In this document: positions 8,934-17,252 of the stretch, in pieces
How the letters are laid out: every line of letters begins with the position of its first letter
Position numbering within the stretch: position 1 is the stretch's first letter
Source: Burkholderia ambifaria
GTDB lineage: Bacteria > Pseudomonadota > Gammaproteobacteria > Burkholderiales > Burkholderiaceae
Assembly (NCBI RefSeq): GCF_001443045.1
Contig: NZ_LKPJ01000012.1
Location: 177,123-241,122 of the forward strand
Length of the DNA: 64,000 bases
Reading direction: 5' to 3'
Program-made: the position numbers and the translations under genes
The notes under the pieces: model-generated
Seen by the model: only the letters and a program-made list of their open reading frames with translations
Databases searched by the model: none
What the model was told of the DNA's origin: nothing

Positions 8934-10118
8934 CTACGCGACCGCTCGCCGCTCATGCAGCCGCAACGCGGCCCACGCGATGCCGGCCGAGAAGATTCCG
9001 ACCAACCCGCCGAACGTGCCGATCCACGGCAGCCCGAACGCTCCGGCGATATGGTTGCCGAGCAGCGCGCCGGCGCCGATCCCGACGTTGTACAGCCCGG
9101 AAAAGATCGACACCGCGAGATCGGTCGCTTCCGGCGCCAGCTTCAGCACCCACGCCTGCATCGCGAGACCGAAGCAGACGATCGCGCCGCCCCACACGAG
9201 CGTGTGAACCGACAGCGTGACGATGTTCAGTGCGCTCGGGAACAGGATCAGCAGACAGGCCGACAACGCGATGATCGACGCGAGCAGGAAGTCGGCCGGC
9301 CGCTCCGGAAACACGCGATTGAAGCAGAGCGCGGCCGGCATGCCGGCGACGCCGAACAGGATCAGCACGTAGGTAATCCGGCCGCTGCTCGCGTGATTGA
9401 CGCTCTGCACGAACGGCTCGATATACGTGTACGACGTGAAGTGCGCGGATACCACCAGCACGGTGATCGCATACAGCGACACCAGCGCCGGCTTGCGCAG
9501 GAACGTGCCGATGCTCGCGAGCGAGCCGGCGCCCTGGCTCGGGAGCGTCGGCAGCGACACGCGCAGTATCAGCAGCGCAACGGCCGCCGCGCCGCCGATC
9601 ACGAGGAACGTGACGCGCCAGCCGAGCGCCTCGCCGATCACGCGCCCGAGCGGAATGCCGGCGACCATCGCGATCGCCGTGCCCATCGCGAGCAGGCTGA
9701 GCGCGCGACTTTTTCGGTCGCTCGGCGCGACCCGCACGGCGAGCGGGACGGAAATCGACCAGAACACCGCATGCGCGCACGCGATGCCGAGCCGGCCGAT
9801 CATCAGCACCGTGAAATTCCACGCGACGCCGGTGACGACATGGCTGCCGATGAACACCAGCAACGCGCAGCTCAGCAGCTTGCGGCGCTCGACGTGACGC
9901 GTGACGAACGTCAGCGGCAGCGACACGACGGCGACGGCCCACGCGTAGATCGTCAGCATCAGGCCGACGGCGGTCGGCTGCATCTGCAGGCTGTCGCCGA
10001 TCGCGCTCAGCAGCGCGACGGGCACGAACTCGGTGGTATTGAAGATGAAGGCAGTGAGTGCCAGGGCCAGAACGCCCCACCACGACTGTTCGGAACTGAC
10101 GGCGTCCGGGGTTGCCAT
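8934..10118 (-). CDS. MFS transporter, sugar efflux (SotB) type
   Basis: Inner-membrane drug:proton-antiporter-family exporter, 394 aa, about 12 membrane helices. The first helix reads FIFNTTEFVPVALLSAIG, the hallmark of the SotB/YdeA/AraJ group, and the loop 2-3 motif is degenerate (RHVERRKLL). The end is LHERRAVA. The start chosen is the ATG at 10118 (MATPDAVSSE). The longer frame upstream to 10235 encodes a Pro/Arg-rich stretch unlike a transporter N-terminus. SotB-type proteins export arabinose or IPTG-like sugars; the substrate here is unknown. It is convergent with the AraC gene and divergent from the HAD gene. Confidence 0.85.
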   Translation of the reverse strand: MATPDAVSSEQSWWGVLALALTAFIFNTTEFVPVALLSAIGDSLQMQPTAVGLMLTIYAWAVAVVSLPLTFVTRHVERRKLLSCALLVFIGSHVVTGVAWNFTVLMIGRLGIACAHAVFWSISVPLAVRVAPSDRKSRALSLLAMGTAIAMVAGIPLGRVIGEALGWRVTFLVIGGAAAVALLILRVSLPTLPSQGAGSLASIGTFLRKPALVSLYAITVLVVSAHFTSYTYIEPFVQSVNHASSGRITYVLILFGVAGMPAALCFNRVFPERPADFLLASIIALSACLLILFPSALNIVTLSVHTLVWGGAIVCFGLAMQAWVLKLAPEATDLAVSIFSGLYNVGIGAGALLGNHIAGAFGLPWIGTFGGLVGIFSAGIAWAALRLHERRAVA

Positions 10119-10317
10119 ACGGGAATTCGACGAAGGTTGAGAGCGCGGGCAGCCGGCCCGGCGCATCGGCGCGATTGTACCAGCGGCGCTTGACACGCTG
10201 CTGCCGGCCTCGGCGCGCGGACATGGCGATGACACGGCCGTGCGCCGATAATGACCGATGTGTCGAAAACGCTTTCGCTAACGATTCGCCCGAACGACCT
10301 CGGGCAGGGAGATTCAC

Positions 10318-10992
10318 ATGCGCATTGAAACGTCGTTTCTGTTCGATCTCGACGGCACGCTCGTCGACAGCGTCTACCAGCACGTGCTCGCGTGGAAGGA
10401 AGCGCTCGATGCGGAAGGCATCGAGCTGTCGGTGTGGCGCATCCATCGCAAGATCGGGATGAGCGGCGGCCTGTTCCTGAACCAGCTGCTGCGCGAGACG
10501 GCCGGCGACATCGACGCCGAGCGCGTCGAACGGCTCGCGCGGCTGCATGCGGCCGCGTACCAGCGGCTGCGTGCGCAGGTCCGGCCGCTGCCGGGCGCGC
10601 GCGAGCTATTGGCCGCGTTGTCGAACGCGGGCATCCGCTGGGCGATCGCGACGAGCGGGCGGATGGAAACCGCCGCGATCAATCTCGACGCGCTCGGCGT
10701 CGATCCCGCGAAGCACGTGGTCGTCACGCGCGACCAGGTCAAGTATGCGAAACCGGATCCCGACCTGTTCCTGACCGCTGCCGCGAAACTGAACGTGCCG
10801 ATCGAGCACACGGTGGTGGTCGGCGACAGCATCTGGGACATGCTCGCCGCGAGCCGCTGCCGCGCGCTGGGCGTCGGGCTGCTGTCGGGCGGTTACGGCA
10901 GCGACGAGCTGGAGCGCGCGGGGGCGCTGCGCGTGTATGACGATCCGGCGGATCTGCTGTGGCATCTGGACGAGATTGCGGCGCGGCCGTGA
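10318..10992 (+). CDS. HAD-superfamily hydrolase (phosphoglycolate phosphatase-like)
   Basis: Haloacid-dehalogenase-type phosphatase, 224 aa. Motif I is DLDGTLVDS near the N-terminus (first Asp nucleophile). Motif II is the Thr/Ser of IATSGR. Motif III is the Lys in KYAKPDPDLF. Motif IV is VVGDSIWDMLAA. A helical cap lies between motifs I and II, as in the beta-phosphoglucomutase/phosphoglycolate phosphatase branch. GGGAG precedes the ATG at 10318. The substrate cannot be read; it stands alone. Confidence 0.87.
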   Translation: MRIETSFLFDLDGTLVDSVYQHVLAWKEALDAEGIELSVWRIHRKIGMSGGLFLNQLLRETAGDIDAERVERLARLHAAAYQRLRAQVRPLPGARELLAALSNAGIRWAIATSGRMETAAINLDALGVDPAKHVVVTRDQVKYAKPDPDLFLTAAAKLNVPIEHTVVVGDSIWDMLAASRCRALGVGLLSGGYGSDELERAGALRVYDDPADLLWHLDEIAARP

Positions 10993-11146
10993 TGCCTGAA
11001 CCATCCGCCTGACCCGCATCGTCCGGTTCTACGACATCGTCTTCGGCGGATCGGGCCCCTTCGGGCACACGTCCGCGCAGTTCCTGATCGTCCGGCGGCG
11101 GAAATGCGTGAGCCGGGCCGGACGGATCGCGCGGGATCGCCCCGCT

Positions 11147-11389
11147 TCAATCGTCGTCGACCCGCTTGTCGACCAGATAGCGCCCGCGCTCGACGCCGGC
11201 ACGCAGTGCCTCGTCCTCGGTCGGCCATTCGGGTCCGGCCGGCTCCGGCACGTAGAGCTCGATGCGCGCGCCGTCGACATACACCTGCACCTCATCGTCC
11301 CACGCGCCGCGCGCGTTGCGCCGCGCCCATACGCGAATCTCGTGGCCGCGATACGGATCGCGAACCTGTGCGTCCTGTTGATGTTGCAT
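11147..11389 (-). CDS. Small conserved-type hypothetical protein, 80 aa
   Basis: Acidic/basic mixed soluble protein, 80 aa, not recognised with certainty. The body reads GHEIRVWARRNARGAWDDEV and then VYVDGARIELYVPEP, a strand-rich pattern like other small Burkholderia proteins of unknown function. There is no signal or membrane segment. The ATG at 11389 is preceded on the minus strand by GGGGCCAGG. It diverges from the sigma-54-preceded mgtC operon. No sigma-54 site was found on its own side. Confidence 0.6.
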   Translation of the reverse strand: MQHQQDAQVRDPYRGHEIRVWARRNARGAWDDEVQVYVDGARIELYVPEPAGPEWPTEDEALRAGVERGRYLVDKRVDDD

Positions 11390-11499
11390 CCTGGCCCCCT
11401 GTACTTATCTGCGATGGAGATGCAAAAAATGCGCGCCGCATGATCGCCGCGCGCGCCGTCGGCCCCGTGCGCACGCGCCGTGCCCGGTATCGGCGGCCC

Positions 11500-11513
11500 G
11501 GCACGCGCCTTGC
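11500..11513 (+). promoter_or_regulatory. Sigma-54 promoter (-24/-12), mgtC operon
   Basis: GGCACG-CGCC-TTGC, a perfect match to the core of the sigma-54 consensus with GG and GC separated by 10 bp. Transcription would start near 11525, giving a ~74-nt leader to the mgtC-type gene at 11599. It is one of the family described in the findings. Confidence 0.7.
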
Positions 11514-11530
11514 GTCCCGAATGGGTATCG

Positions 11531-11566
11531 GGTATCGAACCGGGCATCGAACCGGGCATCGAACCG
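11531..11566 (+). repeat. Three 12-bp tandem repeats in the mgtC leader
   Basis: GGTATCGAACCG followed by two GGCATCGAACCG units. They lie just after the predicted sigma-54 start and 32 bp before the mgtC ATG, so they would be in the 5' leader. No riboswitch-like fold was recognised. Confidence 0.75.
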
Positions 11567-11598
11567 CCCCGGTACGCCAGACAATAAAGGAAGCCACG

Positions 11599-12294
11599 AT
11601 GATCGGCCATATCGAACTCCTCGGACGCCTGCTGCTCGCCGCGCTGCTCGGCAGCGTCATCGGGCTCGAACGCGAGCGGCTCAACTGGGCCGCCGGATTG
11701 CGCACGCACATGCTGGTGTGCGTCGGCTCGGCCCTCGTGATGCTCGTTTCCACGTTCGGCTTCGAGGACGTGCGCGGGCAGAACGGCGTCGTGCTCGATC
11801 CGTCGCGGGTCGCCGCGCAGGTGGTATCGGGCATCGGCTTTCTCGGCGCCGGCTCGATCCTGCTGCGCGGCGAAGTGGTGCGCGGGCTGACGACGGCCGC
11901 GAGCCTGTGGGCGGTGGCCGGCGTCGGTCTCGCCGCGGGGGGCGGCATGTATGTCGCGGCGATCGGTGCAACGGCGATCGTGCTTGCAATCCTCGCGGGC
12001 GTGAAACCGCTCGAGCGCCGCTTCATCGCGCAGCGGCAGCAGCGCACGCTGCGGCTCGTCGTCGAACGCGGCGGCCTGACGCTCGGGGTGCTGCACGACA
12101 CGCTCGGCACCGGCCGCGTGCGCGTGAAGCGGTTCATCGTCCAGCAATCGGATGACGATCCGGACACCGACGACATCTCGGTATCGTTCTCGCGCACGAG
12201 TGGCGCGGAATTTGCGGCGATCTGCGCGGCGCTGCAACGCATCGCCGGTGTGCGGACCTGTCATCCCGACACCTCGACAAGGAGTCTCGCGTGA
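11599..12294 (+). CDS. MgtC/SapB family membrane protein
   Basis: Inner-membrane protein, 231 aa. The N-terminal MgtC/SapB domain shows RLLLAALLGSVIGLERER, then LRTHMLVCVGSALVML, GIGFLGAGSIL and VRGLTTAASLWAVAGVGLA. About four to five membrane helices cover residues 5-135, followed by a soluble C-terminal domain (LRLVVERGG...). MgtC proteins help survival in low Mg2+ and in host cells; the exact activity is unsettled. The ATG at 11599 follows AAGGAAG. The upstream sigma-54 site suggests RpoN control. It overlaps the next gene's GTG start. Confidence 0.87.
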   Translation: MIGHIELLGRLLLAALLGSVIGLERERLNWAAGLRTHMLVCVGSALVMLVSTFGFEDVRGQNGVVLDPSRVAAQVVSGIGFLGAGSILLRGEVVRGLTTAASLWAVAGVGLAAGGGMYVAAIGATAIVLAILAGVKPLERRFIAQRQQRTLRLVVERGGLTLGVLHDTLGTGRVRVKRFIVQQSDDDPDTDDISVSFSRTSGAEFAAICAALQRIAGVRTCHPDTSTRSLA

Positions 12295-12629
12295 CCCCGA
12301 CCGACCTGCTCTCCTACCTCGTCACGAGCCAGCTGGCTGCGCGCATGCGCGGCGGCGCATGGCTCACGACCAGCCAGGCGGTCGGCGCGATGCGCGCGTG
12401 GCTCGCGTGCCACCACGCGGAATGCGGCTGGCTCGACCGGATCAGGATCGCGCATGCGTCCGCGACGATCGCGCAAGGCATCTACGAGATCGCGTGCGCA
12501 TACGGCGACCCCGACAGCGGCGAACGCGTCCGGCTCGACGCCGATTCGCCGGAACTGCAGGCGCTGCGCGCGCGTTGCGACGTGCTGCTGCAACGCATCG
12601 ACGGCGACCGGGACGTCGACGCCCGATGA
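12291..12629 (+). CDS. Hypothetical protein, 112 aa, GTG start
   Basis: Unrecognised soluble protein, mostly helical (LLSYLVTSQLAARMRGG, QAVGAMRAWLACHHAECGWLDRI). It starts with GTG at 12291, overlapping the mgtC stop by four bases, with AAGGAG about 8 bases upstream. The tight overlap and ribosome binding site support a real gene in the mgtC operon. No domain could be assigned. Confidence 0.65.
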   Translation: MTPTDLLSYLVTSQLAARMRGGAWLTTSQAVGAMRAWLACHHAECGWLDRIRIAHASATIAQGIYEIACAYGDPDSGERVRLDADSPELQALRARCDVLLQRIDGDRDVDAR

Positions 12630-13003
12630 TCGTGCCGGTTCGCATGACGCGCGCCGCATTCGCGACCGCGAGCACCGACGCGGCGGTCAATACCTCGCGC
12701 CCGGACGATCCGGTTCGACACGGGCTGCTCGAATGCGGACGCAACTGCGACACGATCCGCGATGCAAGCCGTTTCGCGATGCCGGTGGACGGCGACGCGT
12801 ATTTCGCGACGCTGCGCGCCGCGCTGCGCCGGGCACGCCCTTTGCGCGCTGAGCGCCCCTGCCTGATGGAACCTGACGGAGCTTGCCGATGCGAACCGAC
12901 GAACTCGCCGGAACGGCCCTCGATTACTGGTGCGCGCGCGCGTTGTGCGCGGACGACGAAGACACGCTGTGCTTCACGGCCGTCGAACCGAAGGTCATCG
13001 TGA
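12626..13003 (+). pseudogene. Truncated phospholipase D/cardiolipin-synthase-like N-terminus
   Basis: The frame opens at ATG 12626, overlapping the previous stop. Residues ~33-72 read LLECGRNCDTIRDASRFAMP then [19 protein letters not shown]. This is the N-terminal segment of PLD-superfamily proteins (LLxPGRNCwR..RAxxLvDgxaYFxxLRxAlxxAR). The expected ILGWD strand and both HKD motifs are missing; after ~12850 the frame is out-of-register Arg/Pro-rich sequence overlapping the DUF2591 gene. It is therefore a 3'-truncated remnant. The family call rests on my recognition of this motif and was not searched. Confidence 0.6.
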
Positions 13004-13377
13004 CCGCCGCATGCGATGCATTGCGGCGCCTCGACGCGCATTTCGCGCCATCGGCGTCATGGGCCGACGCGGGGGCGGTGCTCGAGCGCGTCGGCGATCT
13101 TCGGATCGCGCGCCGCGGCGACGGCGTCGAATGCGACGCGTGCTTCATCGACCGTCCGTCGACCTGTGCGGCCCGTGCGCCGGACATGCGCACCGCATTG
13201 CTGCGCGCGTTCGTGCGAGCGCGCTTCGGCGACACGGTCGAGACGCCGCCGTCGTTCGCGCATCGGATCGAACGCGGCGCCCCGGTGCGCTACGACCCCG
13301 GTGCGCCGCTTCCCGAGGCGGACGATGATCCGGCTACGGGAGACAGTTCGGATATCCGGTCGATTCCGCGCATGTGA
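12889..13377 (+). CDS. DUF2591 (phage NinX-like) family protein
   Basis: 162-aa protein beginning MRTDELAGTALDYWCARA, the family opening in which ELxGxALDYWVAxA is typical. Later FIDRPSTCAARAPDMRTALLRAFV and an acidic C-terminus follow. Members are common in Burkholderia phages and prophages; the function is unknown. ATG 12889 is used rather than the in-frame TTG at 12883, with ACGGAG 12 bases upstream. It follows the PLD remnant, which suggests a phage-related insertion truncated that gene. The family call is from the opening motif. Confidence 0.65.
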   Translation: MRTDELAGTALDYWCARALCADDEDTLCFTAVEPKVIVTAACDALRRLDAHFAPSASWADAGAVLERVGDLRIARRGDGVECDACFIDRPSTCAARAPDMRTALLRAFVRARFGDTVETPPSFAHRIERGAPVRYDPGAPLPEADDDPATGDSSDIRSIPRM

Positions 13378-13463
13378 GGCTGCGCCCCATGGGTAGTCCG
13401 TTGCGGTCGAATTGCCACGACCGTGCGGCGCACATGTAGAAACGACAACGTCCGACGCGCGGG

Positions 13464-14909
13464 TTATCCGTGCTCGCGCAAAACGTCATTCGTATAGAGG
13501 CGCGGTCCCCAAAAAAGGCGCCACGCAATACTCAGCAAGACGAAGACGCCAATCGCAATCGTAAATACCGTCTCGAAGGTGCTCCACGCGTGATTGGGCG
13601 ACATCAGGATCAAAAACGTCCACAGACCCATGAAGCCGCTCAACTCGGCCCACGGAAATAGTGCGTACTCATATTGGGACTTCCATGGTACGTCCACCAC
13701 GGGTTTGTCCTTGACGACGACATTCAGCGCCACGCCATTCGGCCTAGGCAGTGCGACGAGTTGCGCACCCTGACCGAAATGCGCCATCTTCGCCGCCAGC
13801 GCCTGAAGGAGCCACCGTGCTGCCGGCGCCTGCGGACCAATTGCCTGATCAAGCGCATGTTTCTCCAGTTTCAGCTCGGCATCCTTCACGGCACCCAGCG
13901 TCGTGTGCAGCGCCAGCCCCTTGAGGCGGCTATACCAGAAATGATGGATTCGCTTGCGCGGCACCTGTTCCGCACCGAGCAGGCGTGTGAGTGCCTTGTC
14001 CACTTCGTCGGCATCCGCGACGATCTGGCGGAACAGCCACGCCTGACATTTCAGTTGAGGCTTTTCCCGCACGAGCTCAGGTGAACCGAATAGCAACGCA
14101 ACTGCCGCCTCGGAAGTGTCCGGCTGGACGTCCGAGTCCGAGGCCGCGTCGTTGAGATGCCAGGCCAGCATCAAGCGGTATTTGGGGTTCCGGGCTGGAG
14201 CGAATGCCTCCGCATAGGGCGCGCCGGTGTCATCCTCGAACCAGATGTCCGCCAATCCCGGATCCGTATCGTCGCTCAACCACCGGATGCGAGGTTTCCC
14301 GGGTAATTGCAGTTGTGCCCACACGGCCTGTACGTCGACATATGATTCGGCATGCTCGCACTGCATCGCAATGTCGAACGAACCGCTGCGCGTCGCCTGC
14401 CCAAGACGCGCCGCCAGTGGCGTCAGCAGCTTCTCGATCACCGCGCGCGCTCGGGACACTCCGTCGGCTCCTTCGATACCATCGAGTCGCATCGCTCTGC
14501 CGGGATTTTCCGGCGGACTTCCCTCAAGCTTCAACATGCGTTCGGCAAGGTTCTGCTCCCGCACAAGAATCACGCTGTCGAGAACGGCCACGCCCGAACG
14601 GACGTTGCGTTGCCATCCCGTGAGCAAATGCCAGCGCGCCGCGTTCTTGACCGCTGCTTCGAACGCGCGACTGTCGTATATCGACGCATAAAGCACAAAG
14701 CTGACCGCTATCCAGAGCGCGAATGGAGCAGCCAGTGCAGTTCGCACGAAGTCCTCTGAAGCCATGGGCTTTCCGTGCGGCCACACGGCGACAGTGCCGG
14801 CCAGAAACCCGCATTCGATCAGGACAAACAGTGCGACATACAGCCAGACGGGCGGTGGTTTGCCCGCCGACCACTCGCCGTGAGCTGGCGGGGCCCAGGG
14901 AAATTTCAT
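13464..14909 (-). CDS. T6SS-island membrane protein, 481 aa, function unknown
   Basis: Integral membrane protein with two N-terminal helices (about residues 22-44, VWLYVALFVLIECGFLAGTV; and 57-78, TALAAPFALWIAVSFVLYAS). A large soluble middle of ~330 residues follows, then two C-terminal helices (FMGLWTFLILM; TIAIGVFVLLSIAWRLFW). The soluble part has no catalytic motif I recognise. It is last in the minus-strand order vgrG - secreted partner - PAAR - this gene, starting 26 bp after the PAAR stop. Position suggests a T6SS accessory, effector or immunity role; that is inference from context. Confidence 0.7.
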   Translation of the reverse strand: MKFPWAPPAHGEWSAGKPPPVWLYVALFVLIECGFLAGTVAVWPHGKPMASEDFVRTALAAPFALWIAVSFVLYASIYDSRAFEAAVKNAARWHLLTGWQRNVRSGVAVLDSVILVREQNLAERMLKLEGSPPENPGRAMRLDGIEGADGVSRARAVIEKLLTPLAARLGQATRSGSFDIAMQCEHAESYVDVQAVWAQLQLPGKPRIRWLSDDTDPGLADIWFEDDTGAPYAEAFAPARNPKYRLMLAWHLNDAASDSDVQPDTSEAAVALLFGSPELVREKPQLKCQAWLFRQIVADADEVDKALTRLLGAEQVPRKRIHHFWYSRLKGLALHTTLGAVKDAELKLEKHALDQAIGPQAPAARWLLQALAAKMAHFGQGAQLVALPRPNGVALNVVVKDKPVVDVPWKSQYEYALFPWAELSGFMGLWTFLILMSPNHAWSTFETVFTIAIGVFVLLSIAWRLFWGPRLYTNDVLREHG

Positions 14910-14935
14910 CGTGCCTCCATGACGAGCACGTTACG

Positions 14936-15223
14936 TTACTCAACAGTCCAGTCGCGCTGCGAAGCGACGAGGCGTGGTGGTGGATTGCAGGCGCACCGGC
15001 AAAGATCGCCCTCGAGCGCGTGCTGCTTGCCGCTGAAATCATCGGCTCGTGGACTCGCGCCGTCAGGTTCGATATGACCGACGGTATTGCACGCAGGGCA
15101 TCGGACCCTCGCTCCCAGGTAACTCAATTTTCGGTCGTCGAGACCGATGTCATCGAGACCGTCAAGCACGACGCCATTCGCCGTGGTCCGGTCATGCTGG
15201 AAGATGCAGGCACGTTCGGTCAT
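14936..15223 (-). CDS. PAAR-domain protein (T6SS spike tip)
   Basis: Small protein of 95 aa that would sharpen the VgrG spike. The C-terminal half reads VRCPACNTVGHIEPDGA then GKQHALEGDLCRCACNPPPR, matching PAAR proteins (CPxCxxxGxI...A.xGDxVxCxC..pP). The Cys/His residues would bind the tip metal. The start chosen is ATG 15223, one base after the upstream gene's TGA, so translation is probably coupled; the longer frame to 15265 overlaps that gene. It lies in the vgrG island and appears intact although its neighbours are broken. Confidence 0.75.
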   Translation of the reverse strand: MTERACIFQHDRTTANGVVLDGLDDIGLDDRKLSYLGARVRCPACNTVGHIEPDGASPRADDFSGKQHALEGDLCRCACNPPPRLVASQRDWTVE

Positions 15224-15224
15224 G

Positions 15225-16750
15225 TCACACGCCGATCCATTCCCAGTCGGCATCGTCGCCGGCACGTTTGACTGCCGGCATCGTGTCTCCGCGCCGTAGC
15301 GTGACGATACCCGTCAGGTCGTAGTGAGTGGAATTCCAGCCCTCACGCACGCGCGGAAGCCATCTGCCGCCGCGCGGGCATACCGCGCCCGGCTTGCAGA
15401 ACTGTCGAGTCTCTTCGACGATGTCGAACGAATATTGCTTGACCGGCGTCGGTGCGCTGCCCGCCCATAACCATTGCACCGGGCCATCGAACTCGATGCC
15501 GTCGGCGGCATCAAGGAGCATCTTCACGTTCCCTGTGGGAGCAATGTCGCCTGCCTTGAACGGTTTGAGTTGGAGACTGCGATAGGCACCGTTGCCGGTC
15601 GTTCGCACGGCCCGGTACAGGCCGTCCTCCGCGAACGTCTCGCCAGGATTGACCGGATGGGATGACATCATGGCTCGGTGCGTTGCCTCCCATTGTTCAT
15701 ACGCCTGTGGAGTCGAGGGGTAGTCGTGGTCGAAAGTTATACGGCTTTTGATCGGCTTAAAATCTACTTGCGTTGATAGTCCCCACCCGTTCCCCTCGTA
15801 CTCGATTCTCATAAAAGCAACCCCGGAAAATTCGTATTGTCCTTTTTCAGCGTTGTAATCCGGCGCCGCCTCGATTTTCAGAACTTTTTCTTGCCCTGGA
15901 TGCAAAGTAACAATCCCATCCGGGAACTCTCTCCGATTAACTAGGTTTTTTGCACTCAGCCCAAATGCCCACGACTTGGCACTCTCTTCGATGCCACCGC
16001 GTTGAGAAATTTTCCCAACAGCACCGACCCCCAAGCGCCCACCAATAGCCGTCCCACCCCACTGGTCCGGCGTCTTGAATCTAATCCATCGAATTCCAGA
16101 ATTAGTAAATTTCACCGAAATAATGTAGTGATCACCGTTGCGCTCGATGCCCACCGTCGAAAAATCCAACTTAATGATCTTTTTCCATCCGAGCGCACCT
16201 GATCGGATAATTTGAACGGCGCGTCAAACACTTGATGTCTGAAGCGCTCGGGAATGAGACGCAATGAGCCCGACCTCCGAATGACGTTTCCTTGTTCCAG
16301 ACAGACCACGCTGAACGTTGCGGCAGGATCATGTGTTTCTGGGCCGCCGGCTTGAATATCCTTGTCTCATAAGGCACGAGCCACGTCGTTCATTTTTAGC
16401 ACGTCGCTGTTCTGCAAGCTGAGAGAAAAAACCCCCACTCCTGTTTGATGGTCGTCATTGATGGTATCTCCTTTGGCAAAATAAAATTTTTCTTCACCGT
16501 CGAAAGTCATCTCTCTAGAACCATATTGAAGACCACCGGACCAAGAAAGAGAAAACGCGCCAGGCTTCGGAATACCATTTTCAAAATTATTTGCCATAAC
16601 ACTCCCACCCAACACAAATATAAAAATTAAAAACAGGACCAACTTCCCCACAACATTAAAATATTGAGAGCCACATTTTCCCGAAAAAATCCCTCCCCTT
16701 CTTTTTCGAATCGTTGTCCACCCCTCAAATCCCTCTCTATGATTTCTCAT
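15225..16750 (-). pseudogene. Broken gene for a secreted/periplasmic protein of the VgrG island
   Basis: Reading from ATG 16750 (overlapping the peptidase ORF by 14 bases), the product has an N-terminal hydrophobic segment (KLVLFLIFIFVLGGSVMA), likely a signal peptide. An in-frame TGA follows at 16367-16369 (after NDVARAL). The same frame then continues sensibly (VVCLEQGNVIRR, ERFRHQVFDAPFKL) to a lost A in an A-run at 16180-16184. After that the protein resumes as KIIKLDFSTVGIERNGDHYI and runs to 15225. Repaired, it is about 500 aa. The segment is unusually AT-rich for this window. It could be immunity protein or accessory for the peptidase domain upstream; no family was recognised. The 314-aa distal ORF could still be translated. 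Confidence 0.65.
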
Positions 16751-17231
16751 AGCCGACCCTCCACAACTTGTTTGTTTTGGCGGACAACCATCTTCGAATA
16801 TATTCGAGGTAGTACGGAGACGTCGTCGCCGTCGGCTGAAGACATCCGCCACCCATTAGATTGGTTTCAGTTTCGACAACCCAGAATATATTCTTTCTCT
16901 TATTGGAATCCGCGAGTGCAAAATCGATATCCATACCATCTTTTACATAAATCGAATGCACAAAGCCGCCCTGCTCCCAATACTCATCCGGGAAATTAAA
17001 CAGGTGCCCGGTTTCATGTGCCCTCGTTTGAGTCACAACCCTTATCTTTCCAGCCCCACTGTTATCTAGTTCATAGTCGTCCTCTGGCCAATTCAAAGCG
17101 TCGGCTCGCTCGGTCGTCGGATACAGATTGATGGTGATGTTCGGGTTGAGCGCCGGAGCGTCGGCCACTCGTACGACATGCACGTCGGCACAAAATTTGA
17201 CGGAGATTCGACAACCGCAGGCACCACCCAT
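16737..17231 (-). CDS. HExxH zinc-peptidase domain, severed C-terminus of the evolved VgrG
   Basis: A 164-codon frame exactly in phase with the vgrG frame upstream, separated only by the TAG at 17253-17255 and seven sense codons. It contains RAHETGHLFNFPDEYWEQGG: a HExxH zinc motif with an Asp six residues after the second His, resembling the HExxHxxGxxD metzincin pattern, though the Gly is Asn here. A possible Met-turn (NLMGGG) follows. With the stop read through it would be a toxin domain fused to the VgrG spike. As a separate ORF the ATG at 17231 has no good ribosome binding site, so it is probably not made efficiently. The peptidase call is from the motif. Confidence 0.6.
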   Translation of the reverse strand: MGGACGCRISVKFCADVHVVRVADAPALNPNITINLYPTTERADALNWPEDDYELDNSGAGKIRVVTQTRAHETGHLFNFPDEYWEQGGFVHSIYVKDGMDIDFALADSNKRKNIFWVVETETNLMGGGCLQPTATTSPYYLEYIRRWLSAKTNKLWRVGYEKS

Positions 17232-17252
17232 CTGGCACCCGTCGAGAATGAG

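Noticed and set aside
10993..11146. Possible gene fragment after the HAD gene
   Set aside because: A short readable stretch (VRFYDIVFGGSGPFG-like) has no start, ribosome binding site or recognisable family.
11390..11499. Divergent sigma-54 site for the 80-aa gene at 11389
   Set aside because: The nearest GC...CC spacing on that strand (around GCAAAAAATGCGCGCC) is not 10 bp.
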